Shown here piece after piece: positions 10,164-20,871 of a DNA stretch of 41,645 nt. A program made the position numbers and the translations under genes. The notes beneath the pieces were generated by a model. That model worked only from the letters and a program-made list of their open reading frames with translations, ran no database searches and was not told where the DNA came from. This stretch comes from Gymnopus androsaceus JB14 (Eukaryota; Basidiomycota; Agaricomycetes; Agaricales; Omphalotaceae). Numbering within the stretch: the stretch's first letter is position 1; each line of letters begins with the position of its first letter. Location of the stretch: positions 142,100 to 183,744 of the forward strand of contig ML769510.1 of NCBI GenBank assembly GCA_009733575.1, in the 5' to 3' direction.

Positions 10164-11324
10164 AACAAACCGTGTCATCATTGCCCTTACAGTCTTCTTA
10201 AACCTCTTCCTGTTCCAGTCCGACCTTGGGATTCCATCTCAATGGACTTTATCAAACAACTTCCGAAATCTGGTATTTATACCGCCATCTTAGTGGTTGT
10301 TGATTGCGCATCGAAACAAGCAATATTCATCCCTTGCGACAACAAAATCACTTCTGAACAGCTAGCCGATCTATTCATGATTCATGTGTTCTCTAAACAT
10401 GGAGTCCCAAGTCACGTAACTTCAGATCGCGGCACCGAATTTGTTTCCGCTTTCTTCCAAGCACTTGGTCAATCTCTATCGATGAACCTCCACTATACTT
10501 CTGGGTATCATCCGGGAGCAGACGGACAAACCGAAAGAGTTAACCAAACGTTGGAACAGTACATTCGGATCTATTGCTCCTACCAGCAAGATGACTGGTC
10601 GGATTTGCTTCCGATCGCAGAGTTCGCTTACAACAATGCTCCTAATGCATCTACTGGTCTTTCGCTGTTTTTTGCTAATAAGGGTTATCATCTGAGTATC
10701 ACTATCCGACCCGAGATCAATATACGCTCAGACCTTGCTCACAACTTGGTCGTTAATCTCAATGAAGTTCATAAATTCCTTTGCGACGCAATCGCCAATG
10801 CACAAGTTCGTTATAAAGAACAAGTGGATCGCAAACAAATTCCTGCGCCAGAATTTGCAATCAATTCCGAAGTTTTTGTTCTGGCTAAACGTATCAAATC
10901 CACTCGTCCTACCGACAAATTCGCCAAAAAGTATCTTGGACCTTTTCGAGTTATCTCTTGTCCGAGTTCATTAGCATACAAACTCAAACTTCCGAAATAT
11001 CTCAGCCGCATTCACCCAGTTTTCCATGTATCTCAATTGGAGCCAGTAATCCCAAATCCAATCCCTGGACGTGTTCAAGCAGCACCTCCCCCGATCGAAG
11101 TCGATGGCGAAGAAGTTTACGAAATCGCCGAAGTACTCGATTCGAAAATTGATTGTCGTTATCGCCGCTGTCCACTTCGCTACTACATACGCTGGTATGG
11201 GTATGAAGGCACTGATGATGAATTCGCATGGGTTGCTGCTGATGAACTTCAAGCCAATGAGACGGTCGAAGCGTTCCATCGCCGATACCCAGCGGAACCC
11301 AATCCTCAAACTCCGATTTCTTAA
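10164..11324 (+). pseudogene. pol: gypsy integrase core and chromodomain, part 3 of pol
   Basis: Integrase core with all three acidic residues: D in SMDFIKQ (10245), D in SDRGTEF, and E in GQTERVNQ. The C-terminal region ends in a chromodomain (YYIRWYGYEGTDDEFAWVAADEL), which in chromoviruses targets insertion to heterochromatin marks. The frame is open from 10164 to the stop at 11322-11324. It is part of one pol polyprotein that is separated from RNase H only by the TGA at 10161. Confidence 0.9.
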
Positions 11325-11575
11325 TCGTATGTTTCCATTATCCTTTCTTCTTTTCTGTTTCAACAGAATAAGTATTTGCTATGATAGTAAATTGAGCGAA
11401 TACTTATTTCAATTAATTTCTTTCCGCCGACGAACTCTAGTTCGCTGTATTTAAACTCATATTACTTATTCAACAAATTTCACCAAGAAAAAACTATTAT
11501 CGATTATATACCAAAGATCATTTTATATGTACAAGGCAGGCAAAGAAGCAAGCGCCACCGATTCAGCCGCCGAAT

Positions 11576-12815
11576 TCACTGTCCCTTTTTCTTTCCTTCC
11601 CTAATCCTCTTCTTCTTCTTATCCTCGTCCTCTTCCTGGTCCGTCGGAGTCTCATTGCTCGCATCCCCTCGAGAAATGAGGATCTTCAACATTTCCTCCA
11701 GTGCGTCGATGCGGTTGTGCAATCGACAGAACTCCGCGCCACTGTCTTGCACTGTGTCCTGTCGTCCTCGACGTTGTCTGCTGCCTATAGGTGCCCAACT
11801 GCAATGTTTCTTTGACAACCTGCAGGCGTTGCAGGTGCTCAAATCGCTCCGAGGTTGGCATACCACTTGCTGTTTGACACAGCGCTCGCACCGCTCGTTG
11901 CCATTGACCGGATCACCCAATTCGAAGGACTTCACGAACAGACGCCTTTTCTTCTTGTTCAGCGAGGCATCATCATCATCCTCATCGTCGTCGTTGTCAT
12001 CATCGTTGCTGCCGCCGCCGCCATTGCTTGGATTGCCACCAGTTGTTTCCTACTCAGAAGAATCAAAACGAAATGGAAGGTCGTCATAAAACAAATAAAC
12101 TCACCCTTTTGCGTTTGCGGCCGACCTTCGAACTTCCAGCCTTTGAACTTTCGGCCTTCTGACCTTCCACCACCGTATCTTTGTCATCAGACTGGATGAC
12201 CACTTTGGACTTCGGCTGTAAAGGAAATCAGAAAAAATGGAAAAAGGATGAAGGCATACTCACCTTCAGCTTCGCTTTCGCATCGCCCTTTTTCAGCGAA
12301 GAAGGTGCGGGAGAAGTCTGTTGCGAAGGGTTGTGTAAGAACTTCCGCAATTGCTTAAGACGAGTCTCCTCACGAACCTTATCGTCCGCTGCCTTCTTAG
12401 TGGCAGCCACTTCCTTTTCCTCTTGCGCCCGTTTCTTCTCCTCCTTCTCCCTTTTTTCCTTCGCCGCCTGCTTTCGACATGTGGCCTTGCGCTTTGCTTG
12501 CGCTCGCGCAGCTTCCTCGGCCTTACGTCAAGCTTCTTCGGCTTCATGGCGAGCCTGCTCCTCTTCCTGTCTCTTCTTCTCCTCTTCCCTCTTCCTCTTC
12601 CTAGCGGCCAACATCTGTTCAATTTCTTCATCGTCCAGATCATCAAGCGAACGAGCGGGCGGAGCTGCCGACAACTCTCTCGACTTATCACTCTCCTCAG
12701 CCTCTGCGGCCTGTTTAGATCCAGACGCCGTTTTTGAATTATCCGCTACCTTCGCGCCGCCAGCCTTACGTTTGGTTTTCGTCTCGGTAGTGGTGGCAGT
12801 AGAAGAGTTGGTCAT
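11576..12815 (-). CDS. antisense accessory gene of gypsy element, Zn2Cys6-like (one in-frame TGA)
   Basis: Three exons on the minus strand: 12815-12264, 12215-12105, 12049-11576, joined by GT/AG introns of 48 and 55 nt that keep phase 0. The model gives 377 residues. The N-terminal half is a charged Lys/Glu/Arg coiled region. A run of Asp follows. Then comes a cysteine cluster CX2CX6CX8CX2CX6C (CERC...C, CNAC...C near 11889-11800), the spacing of fungal Zn2Cys6 DNA-binding clusters. A predicted short coiled coil follows (LHNRIDALEEMLKIL), as in Gal4-type dimers. TGA at 12530-12528 (from CGA) breaks exon 1. It sits between integrase and the 3' LTR, opposite to gag-pol; TTATAAG lies about 50 bp upstream. 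Function unknown; a regulatory role is only inference. Confidence 0.75.
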
Positions 12816-13042
12816 GATGGGGGAAAAATGGAAAAAAATGGTTAAGTCAAATTTATTGTTCGACTTATAAAGAAGAGGGAAACAATGCAGGGTCAGAAAT
12901 CTAGAATTTTCTAGCCGCTGATGGCCGGTCAGGTGACGGACTTAAGAGGAAATCAATTTTCTTTCACTATTACCTGATTATTAACCAACGGATTTTCCGA
13001 CATTGATAGCATATCCGCTTAGGCCTTCGAGGGCTCAGGCCT

Positions 13043-13052
13043 AAGAGGGGGA
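13043..13052 (+). promoter_or_regulatory. gypsy polypurine tract
   Basis: AAGAGGGGGA lies three bases before the LTR start at 13056, the usual place for the plus-strand primer. Confidence 0.7.
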
Positions 13053-13055
13053 TAC

Positions 13056-13547
13056 TGTTATATCCATGCGACTTCCGATACTTACAACCAACATTACCGC
13101 GATCGGTCGGCGCCGCCGAGTGATTGCCGCTAGCGAGCATCGGATAATCTTCGCAAGTTTCTATTCATTCTTATTGTTTATCCTTTCTATTACTTATTGT
13201 TCTTCTACTGAATTAACTGTCGATACTTATTATACTTCTACTGAATACTTACTTACTTCGGCCCGATAGCTCTTCGAGTATATAAGCTAGAGTATTCTGT
13301 TTAGTAGTCTTCAGTTTAAATATCAACTTGGATAACTACTTCTCTGGAGATTACTCTCGTCATCATCTCTATCGTTCATCGGCCTTCCACTGACAACAAT
13401 TATTCTCTTCATCGGACTACACGACATAGCGAGGGTGTTGTTAATAACTTCACTATCAGTCCACCACCTCGAGCGGCAGTCACTATTGATCGTCAACAAT
13501 CTGTCGGCGATACTTTTCCACTGCTTGCTCGTAGCACGCTCCTAACA
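13056..13547 (+). repeat. gypsy 3' LTR, 492 bp
   Basis: Starts TGTTATATCC after a polypurine tract and ends TCCTAACA. A TATATAAG box lies near 13278. Shared blocks with the solo LTR at 5532-6141 (read on the minus strand) define both ends: start TGTTA--CCATGC, middle TAGTAGTCTT with AGTTTAAATATC, end TAGCACG-TCCTAACA. The flanking GAGCT (13548-13552) would be the target duplication, but the 5' partner was not found. Confidence 0.78.
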
Positions 13548-13972
13548 GAGCTGTATTAACACTAATGGGCTGTCGTCGCATTTTCCGAGCTGGACAAGGT
13601 GCTTCAACAAAACTATCATCTGCACAAGTATAGTTCGGTGGTGGAGGACAGATAAATGATGTCCCCAATTTATTTGAAAGATGTGAGCTTCCTGTTTGTG
13701 CAGTCAAAGAGCTCGGTAACAAGGCTGGATGTGATGAAGATGTAGGTCAATTTCCCCTACTTGAATGTGGATTTTTGCATTCAGACTCAGCCATCAGCAA
13801 AGGAATGCAATTTAAATCTGATTTTTGACACGAAAATGCGAGACGAATAGCTGTATTTTGTTGTAAGCTGAGGAAACAAATTGATGGCAAAAAGAAGATG
13901 AGCACTAAAGAGATCACAAGACAATTATCATATAACAAGCCGCTTGCCTGCCAAGTACTCCGTGCAAACTAG
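13548..13972. other. no recognised gene
   Basis: A minus-strand open frame around 13722-13483 overlaps the LTR end and matches nothing I know. It may include C-terminal remains of the hAT transposase that lies upstream on the same strand. Confidence 0.4.
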
Positions 13973-14024
13973 CAGACCGCATACATACACATTGTGCAGA
14001 TTGTCTGTATGTATCGCGGTCTGC
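13973..14024. mobile_element. 52-bp hairpin insertion flanked by CTAG
   Basis: CAGACCGC plus ATACATACA pairs with TGTATGTATCGCGGTCTG (one bulged base). Direct CTAG copies flank it (13969-13972 and 14025-14028). It interrupts the hAT transposase frame just after LAMGIVSPR, where the family protein normally continues. Confidence 0.6.
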
Positions 14025-14028
14025 CTAG

Positions 14029-15900
14029 GGGAGACTATACCCATGGCAAGAATGTAAGCAGGAGCTTCACAAATTTTTTCTGCATATTCATCAAGCTTCT
14101 TGGAACCTGCCCTAATAGCATTGGCTAGATGAGGGTGTTCATCCAATTTCTCATTGTACAACTGAATCATTGCAGCAAAGGCCAGAAGAGCCCAGCAAAG
14201 TATAGGTGTTTTCTTAGAGGAAAGATGCTGTTGAAACAAGTGGGGCACCTATAAAGATGAGATGGTACATCTGATGAATACAAGTACAATAAAATTAGCT
14301 TCAGAAATGTATTACCTCAAGAACATCCTTAATATCTTCCAATATTTTCCAATCCACTGGTGCAAGTCTAGCATTAGCTTGAGTCATGAGATGACGATAG
14401 TTGTCAGCTGTAAGAAATTGTGATATGGCCTACATGTGTTAGTAACAAGATGTCATTTTACAGTTGAGAGGCACATACTGGGCGGAGAAGCAATGCTCTT
14501 TTTATCATCAAGAATGTTGATGACCAGTGTGTGTCCACATCAAGTATTAGTTCAAGTGTTGGTAATTTTGCCTTGAGTGTGCAGCCGGCAAAATATTCAC
14601 GGTGCCAACCAGATATACATATCTAAAGTTAAAAGAAAGACTGAGGTCACATTCTGTGTTGTTGAAAAGCAATGCTACATACCAAATGAATAAGTGCATG
14701 TAGCCATGCAATAACATTGTTGCCCATATTATTGAGTTCTGCTATCACAGCCTTGCCAGAAAGGTTGACAATATGAGCGAAGCATCTACCAAAAGTTTAT
14801 AAGCATGTAAGATAGTGGCAAAACAGTTTCATCTAGCATCACGTGCCGCCTCTCAACTTATAGAGCCACAACGAGGTCGTTTCTCAAAAAAACGGCCTTG
14901 GGCATGGCTAGAGACTTCTTCTCGCTAGCCATGCCCAAGGCTCTTTTTTTTTTTTAATGGCCTCCTTGTTGTTCCATTAGCGATATACGTTGCGAAAAGT
15001 CATGTGATGCCGGATGAAACTGTTTTGCCACTATCTTAAAGTATTAAGTAAAAGTGAAGATACCTTATGCGCTGCTCCTTGGGATCCCAAAGGACTTCAA
15101 TGCCAGCTTTTTGAAGCTGTGTAGCCAGTGCTGGCATGAATGTATCATTATTGGTAGTGTTATCAGATGTGATATGTCCAAACTACCCATTACCGAATAT
15201 TAAATGAGTGCAACCCAACAACTGAAGGGGCCAAAATTTACCTTGTGCATTAATCCTAAATGGTTTATTGCAAAGAGGAATGAATTTGCGAGATTATCAC
15301 TGGTATGACTCCCTGGTACTCGGATGAAACCAATAAGGTCAGAGCACTGGACAAGCTAAGTGATTTCAGTGCCTGATGAGGTTTTCACCTTGACAGCTTG
15401 AATCTAGTGGCCTGTTATGGCCATAAAGGAATGTTGCTTTTGGTCAGTCCAACGATCATCAGTAAAAGACACATCTCCTTTGGCAGTTTCCTAAACAAGG
15501 TCAAGACTCAATATAATTCAACTTTGTTGTAGATAAACATACCACAATCTCTTCTCTGAGTTTATCCAGGTATTGGTCAAGCGACTCCATAATACAAGCA
15601 TGCATGCTATCCGCATATGGGATATCAAAGTCTTTTAACTCATTCTGTAATGTTCTTATCAGTCTTCTAAAGAAGGCACTCTTGATAACTTCAATTGACT
15701 GCCAAACAATAGTTTAATGAGTATTGAAGAGTTCAATAAAATTGCAATTAGTCACCTCATCATCTGCAATGATATGGTACATGATTGCATCAACCATTGC
15801 TTCCCTGGAAAATGGTGTGGGAGCCTCCTCTTCTGCTGCAGGATGGAAATTGGGTACACTATCAGAAACATACTTCTCCCAATATTTCTTTAATGCTTTC
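14029..15900 (-). pseudogene. hAT transposase, intron-bearing and decayed
   Basis: Cut-and-paste DNA transposase relic. Exons I can follow by frame and GT/AG ends are about 15900-15756, 15698-15543, 15490-15242, 15182-15064, 14785-14683, 14622-14479, 14429-14316 and 14248-14029. Diagnostic hAT signatures are DDRWTD, SDNTTNNDT, RCFAHIVNL, DVDTHWSSTFLMIKRAL and TPILCWALLAFAAMIQLYNEKLDEHP. Two in-frame TAG codons (15406-15404, 15358-15356) sit where CAG (Gln) fits. The N-terminal BED finger and the C-terminal dimerisation region were not found. The fourth intron holds a MITE. Inverted terminal repeats of this element were not identified. Confidence 0.85.
14808..15038. mobile_element. Tc1/mariner-like MITE inside a hAT intron
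   Basis: Ends start TAAGATAGTGGCAAAACAGT on both strands, about 38 bp of near-perfect inverted repeat, bounded by TA. The centre is a second palindrome, GCCTTGGGCATGGCTAG and its complement (about 14897-14943). It lies wholly in the intron 14786-15063. Removing it leaves an intron of about 49 nt, matching its neighbours. Confidence 0.85.
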
Positions 15901-16528
15901 TAAGTGTAAAATGACTTTCTTGAGAAAAGTTGCCATAGATTTACAGTCTTCTACAACACTGAGGGGTTGGAAGTGTGTCAAGAACCGATTTGGGTTCTTG
16001 TTGTCCAAACGAAAGTTGGAATTGATAATGGTATATCCAAACATAGAGTTTGGGTGCTTGTCAAGCAGAGTTAGACAACAGATTTGGGTATGGATAGTTG
16101 TATCGGGACAACTACAATGGTATTGGTTTGGTATAAGTTTTGAGAGTGTTAAAGTGTAAAATTGTAAGCGTAATTCCGGAGAATTATGGTTTGGCATCTG
16201 GAATTTGCATCAGGTTAGCCCTTTAGTAGTGATGACTGGAAATGGTTAGTCAACTGTATTTAAAGTAATGGTGCTTGGATACAAAATATTTGACTAGAGT
16301 TATTTTGGGGATGTAAGTGGTTTAAATACTGGCAAAAATGATATACGGGACTCTTTTTATGAGTAATAATGACTTGTATTGAGTCAACATGGCGTTGGAT
16401 GAGTAAAAATTGGTATACCCAATGTTTCCGGAACTGCATGGCATTGATCTCAGAGCCATTTTGGGTAGACAAGCACCAATGCGCGCTAAGGCTTACCGGA
16501 TCGAACCATGGGATCATTTGGGCGTTCA
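15901..16528. other. no recognised gene
   Basis: Frame following the hAT exons upstream is lost here. The sequence is rich in GG, TTTGG and GTATGG runs on the + strand. One hairpin, CAAGAACC with GGTTCTTG, lies near 15978-15999. I could not assign it. Confidence 0.4.
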
Positions 16529-17011
<483 letters not shown>

Positions 17012-17153
17012 CTGTTCATCCAAAGCAAAATTTAGTTCCTGGATCCAATGAAAAGTGTAGATACTCACCTTTTCATGATAGACATCTTCTCCTTGAAAAA
17101 TTACTGACAACACGGATTAGAGATTGTTTATGAGGTGCAGAAAACATTGGAAG

Positions 17154-18195
17154 TAATGATGGACATGAGTCCGGATCCGGAACAGGTACCTGCAGGTATA
17201 CCCGTGGGAATACCCGCAGGTATTTGACCTGCGGATCCCGGTACCTGTTTCCCACGGATCCGGCACAGGTCACAGGTCATCCTTTGGGATATTTTTAATG
17301 ACCTGCAGGTACCTGTGGATCCGGCATCAATAAAAATTTTACTACTCAAGTGCTGTAAATATTGAGTAATTTCATTAAAGTTTGACTGATATTAGTACAT
17401 TCATACCTGATGAAGTTATTAACACTAGTATTTGTTTAATACTAGTCAATATTGACTGTATATATTAGTACTATAGTCTGATATTGGTATGTTTTGAATA
17501 CAATAGTGCTAGTAAGCTATAATTAACTAGTATAATGGCTGTTTTCTCTACTTATAATATTGATACCAATTCCTGCATTAGTACTAGTTACTTCAGACTA
17601 AGTTACAGCTTAAGCATTAGGTACAGCATACCAGTGGTAATAGCTAGTATTACTATTTTTCTACTAGTAAGTGTAATGCTAGGACTAAGTGATGGTGCTT
17701 GACACATGTAGTAGACTACAGAATATAATTAATGTTACCTTTATAATAATCTTATATGGTTTTGAAATGCAGGTACCTGTATTTCTGGTCAGTCCAGGTA
17801 CACACAGGTGAGCCCTGGGTCTTTGTATGCTCTCAAACTCCTATACTTATTGAGTTGTTACTGCTAATACAATACTAGTATAGTACTGACAAAGCTTAGG
17901 CTAATACTGTATCAAAAAGATAGTCATTGTATTACTTCCAGTCCATGCTGTTTAATACTGATACTTATTACTGGAAGCAATGGCATAAGATTTATTACTA
18001 ACAAGTACTGAAAACCTAGATTAAAATTTTTCAACAGGTCATACAGGTACCTGCAGTTATACCTGCCACGGATCCCGGTTATACCGGACCTGTTTCCCAC
18101 GGATCCGGGGCAGGTCACAGGTCAGTCCTTTGAGGCCACAGGTACCTGTCTGGCGGATCCAGGTCGACCCAGATCCGGACTCGTGTCCATCTTTA
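17154..18195. mobile_element. hAT-like non-autonomous element, 1042 bp
   Basis: Ends TAATGATGGACATGAGTCCG and, reverse-complemented, TAAAGATGGACACGAGTCCG. Perfect 8-bp target duplication ATTGGAAG (17146-17153, 18196-18203). Subterminal clusters of CAGGTACCTG and CGGATCC palindromes occur at both ends (17180-17330, 18030-18170). The interior is AT-rich with ACTAGT-like motifs and no coding frame. Inserted upstream of the CDC48 fragment. Confidence 0.88.
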
Positions 18196-18224
18196 ATTGG
18201 AAGCCAAGCGCCAGTGCAGACTGT

Positions 18225-20871
18225 GAACCACGCGTTGAACGCATGGTTCCATTCAGGATGCAGGGTGATTTATCATGATAATCCACATGATACGGAGCCG
18301 CTGACCATTGGTTCATCATTTACCCTGCATAATCCTGCATTATTCTCAGACTTGATTTGTGTATGGACTGAGATGAACAGAAAACAATTTTATTATGGTA
18401 GAGTAGTTGGAAGAACTTCAAGTACAAAGGAAAGGATAAACACATTGCCACCGCAGGGTCAAGGCTAGTTCTTGTGCTCAAATCCAAATGGGAAATTATT
18501 TCCCATGGGGTCATGATGGAGTCGCTCCAAGTGGCTGGCAAGTTCTATTTAGAGTGATTCGGCTTGGTGTGACCTAAAAATGACACAACTGTGGCAAGTC
18601 ATGACATGAAGCCAAGTTATCAGAGCACCAGCCAAAAGGCTCTCTGTGAACTTTCGGAGTTCATGGAAAATTTTCAGCTCAACTCACATTGGCCTGATAG
18701 CAATGTTTGTTACATTGCCAAACTGTGTTGTTTTCACAACTTGGTGCTTAATAAGACCAAGGGCCCTGTCCTGGGCACCTGCACATCTGAAGGTAAAGTT
18801 TCACTGCCATCGACTCCCCCTCCAGTTCCTCTTCCCACTTGTGCCCCTCCCCTTTGCATCAATCCACACCCTTGGAAGGCCATGCGTTCCAAATTGACAG
18901 TGGTACACAGTACCACTCCAAATTCATGTTTTGGTACAGCCAGGCCCTCAAAAAGGGACTGGATGGACCGAGTCGCTGCCCAGTGACTCCGTGAATGGGA
19001 TCTCCAAGATGTTGGAGATTTGCAATTCCCTGATCAGGGAATTTTTTTCAATGTCAATGGGTACCCTGTTGATAAATTCCTGGACAGTGGTAAAGACCCA
19101 CCATCCAGAAATTGCAGGGGGCAAATCTGTCATAAACTATGTCAGATTTCTGAAACTCACGGAGCAAGCTCAAAACGTGTACAATGTTCACCACAAGCAA
19201 TCTTTTTTTCTCTTCGAGAGGGGGAGGGCCAGTGTAGAAATACACTAGCTCACTATACATCTCAAGTACATGGGATTAAGAATCCCTTGAAACACTGATT
19301 TGCCAGAGGATTGGGTATGGTACATCCAGATCTACCCTAACCAATGTCCTACTGGCATAAAGTATGATCACAATGATCATACTCTCACCCATAATGTATG
19401 GGGATAGTTATTAGTAGGTAACCATGTCCCAGTTATAGCAGCAGGAACTTCCAAGTTCCAAGGTGAAGCAGCATTGCTTCACCTTACAAACAGTGCAGTT
19501 GTTCACAACTCCGGGACTTTACGCATCCATTACCAGATGTGATGAGACAAATATTGTCTCAAATATTTCAACATCACCATATACAGTGACATTGATAATG
19601 CTATGCTGGATGATGTAGCCTTGTTTTACACCTCCCAAGGCATTACCATTGAAATGGGAAAAGACATTATTGTCTTTACGCTTCAGTGGTTGACTATGTT
19701 CCGTTAGTGTTGGACATGGGTATGGGTATACCCATGGGTTTTGGGCCAGGGTATGGCGGGTATGGGTAGGGCTACAAACCCTTTGTACCCGCAGAATTTT
19801 AAAGTCATTTCTGAGAGTCCTGAGATGACAAATTCATTTTATTATGGCTTATACTTCTTATTTAACATAGTTTTAACAGTTATTCATCCTCTTCCTCTTC
19901 TGTATGCCATTATTACTCAAAGGCCAGTGAGGAAATACCATAGTATTGTAGGTAAGGGTCTAGAGAGTATAAGTATGGGTCAGTGCTCTGATACCCATGG
20001 GTATACCCATGTCCAACCCTATGTTCTGTACAATGGACCCTGGTCTTGGATGCGAGTTACATGCAACATGTGACCATGTTCTTCACTCCCATTTCTCAAT
20101 ACAGGCATGGAAAACTTGTTATTTGCTTGTTATCTCCAATGCTTTTTGTCAATTTGATTTTGCACTTTCAGAGCATTTCACTATGTATTGCATTTACCTG
20201 TTATTTTTTACATGGTCATATAGCCATTCCTTTTGATGATTGAGCCTTTTAGTATCTATTTTTATTGTTGCTACTGCTCTGAAGCTAGCTTTTTGTAATG
20301 ATTTGCTTTTTTTTGCTTTCTAGTTGTGTTGATGAAGTAGGAAATATAGCCTAATTACACTGCAGGCTTTGTATTGGTCAAATGGCAAAGATGTTAACCC
20401 ATCCTGTTCATATGCGCATGTCCCGTGTTTAGAATCGAAAGCGCTGAGGTTTCCAATCCTCATGCTGCCAATATTTTACTCAGATCAGGCATTGTCCTGG
20501 GCCAGATTCATAAGGCATCTGGCCTATCCGTCTCATCACGGAGGATGGTAATTGATAATGATTAAATCACATTGATCAGTGTTGATAAATATGCCAGATG
20601 ATCTCCTTGGGTATTTACCCAAGGAATTGTATCCTTGCTAGTTGCCCTATATCCAGGCCCTTGGGGAACTGCCCTTGCTGATCACATCAGAGAAAGGACA
20701 ATTCCCCAAGACTGATGTGATCAGCTAGCAGCTACAGGTGAGCTCAGATCACCCCAGGTGCCCTTCAGACCAGAGTCATTTGCCATTGGGATCTTGCTAC
20801 CAGCACCAGTGTCCTTGGCAGCTGGCGCTGCAGAGTCCTGCATTCAAGGAGTCAGACAAGACTCTTGTCTG
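18225..20871. repeat. hairpin-dense region of unknown nature
   Basis: I count at least 17 short inverted repeats, mostly perfect with 2-6 nt loops. Examples: 18488-18506, 18647-18663, 18899-18917, 19000-19019, 19024-19043, 19272-19286, 19361-19383, 19444-19459, 19460-19485, 19497-19510, 19543-19561, 19660-19677, 20500-20524, 20605-20624, 20677-20725 (14-bp arms), 20853-20871. Open-looking frames run through it (about 18960-19310 and 19585-19700; also 20365-20551 and 20738-21094), but I recognise no protein family. The frame at about 19585-19696 is interrupted by the MITE at 19705. Confidence 0.75.
19705..20021. mobile_element. hAT-like MITE, 317 bp
   Basis: TAGTGTTGGACATGGGTATG at the left mirrors the right end, whose reverse complement starts TAGGGTTGGACATGGGTATA. 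Target duplication TGTTCCGT (19697-19704) and TGTTCTGT (20022-20029), 7 of 8 equal. GGTATACCC palindromes lie just inside both ends, an arrangement like the MITE at 4523 and the element at 17154. Confidence 0.87.

Larger units (their letters stand above)
1166..13547 (+). mobile_element. Ty3/gypsy chromovirus, decayed, with nested insertions
   Basis: The order gag, protease, RT, RNase H, integrase, chromodomain, 3' LTR is that of a Ty3/gypsy chromovirus. Removing the inserts at 3631-7593 and 8656-9305 gives one long pol region, all in frame 3. Five in-frame TGA codons (3366, 3456, 8325, 8430, 10161) break it, each at a place where CGA is plausible. The protein chemistry expected of each domain is otherwise retained. 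The 5' LTR was not found, so the left boundary is approximate. A minus-strand gene (11576-12815) lies between pol and the 3' LTR. Confidence 0.88.

Noticed and set aside
11652..12737. Plus-strand and other minus frames across the antisense gene
   Set aside because: They are low-complexity shadows; only the frame with phase-consistent introns and the Cys cluster makes sense.
14897..14943. Perfect hairpin as a terminator or ncRNA
   Set aside because: It is the inner palindrome of the MITE at 14808-15038.
15862..16197. 111-residue minus-strand frame as hAT N-terminus
   Set aside because: It is out of frame with the recognised hAT exons and has no BED finger or other known motif.
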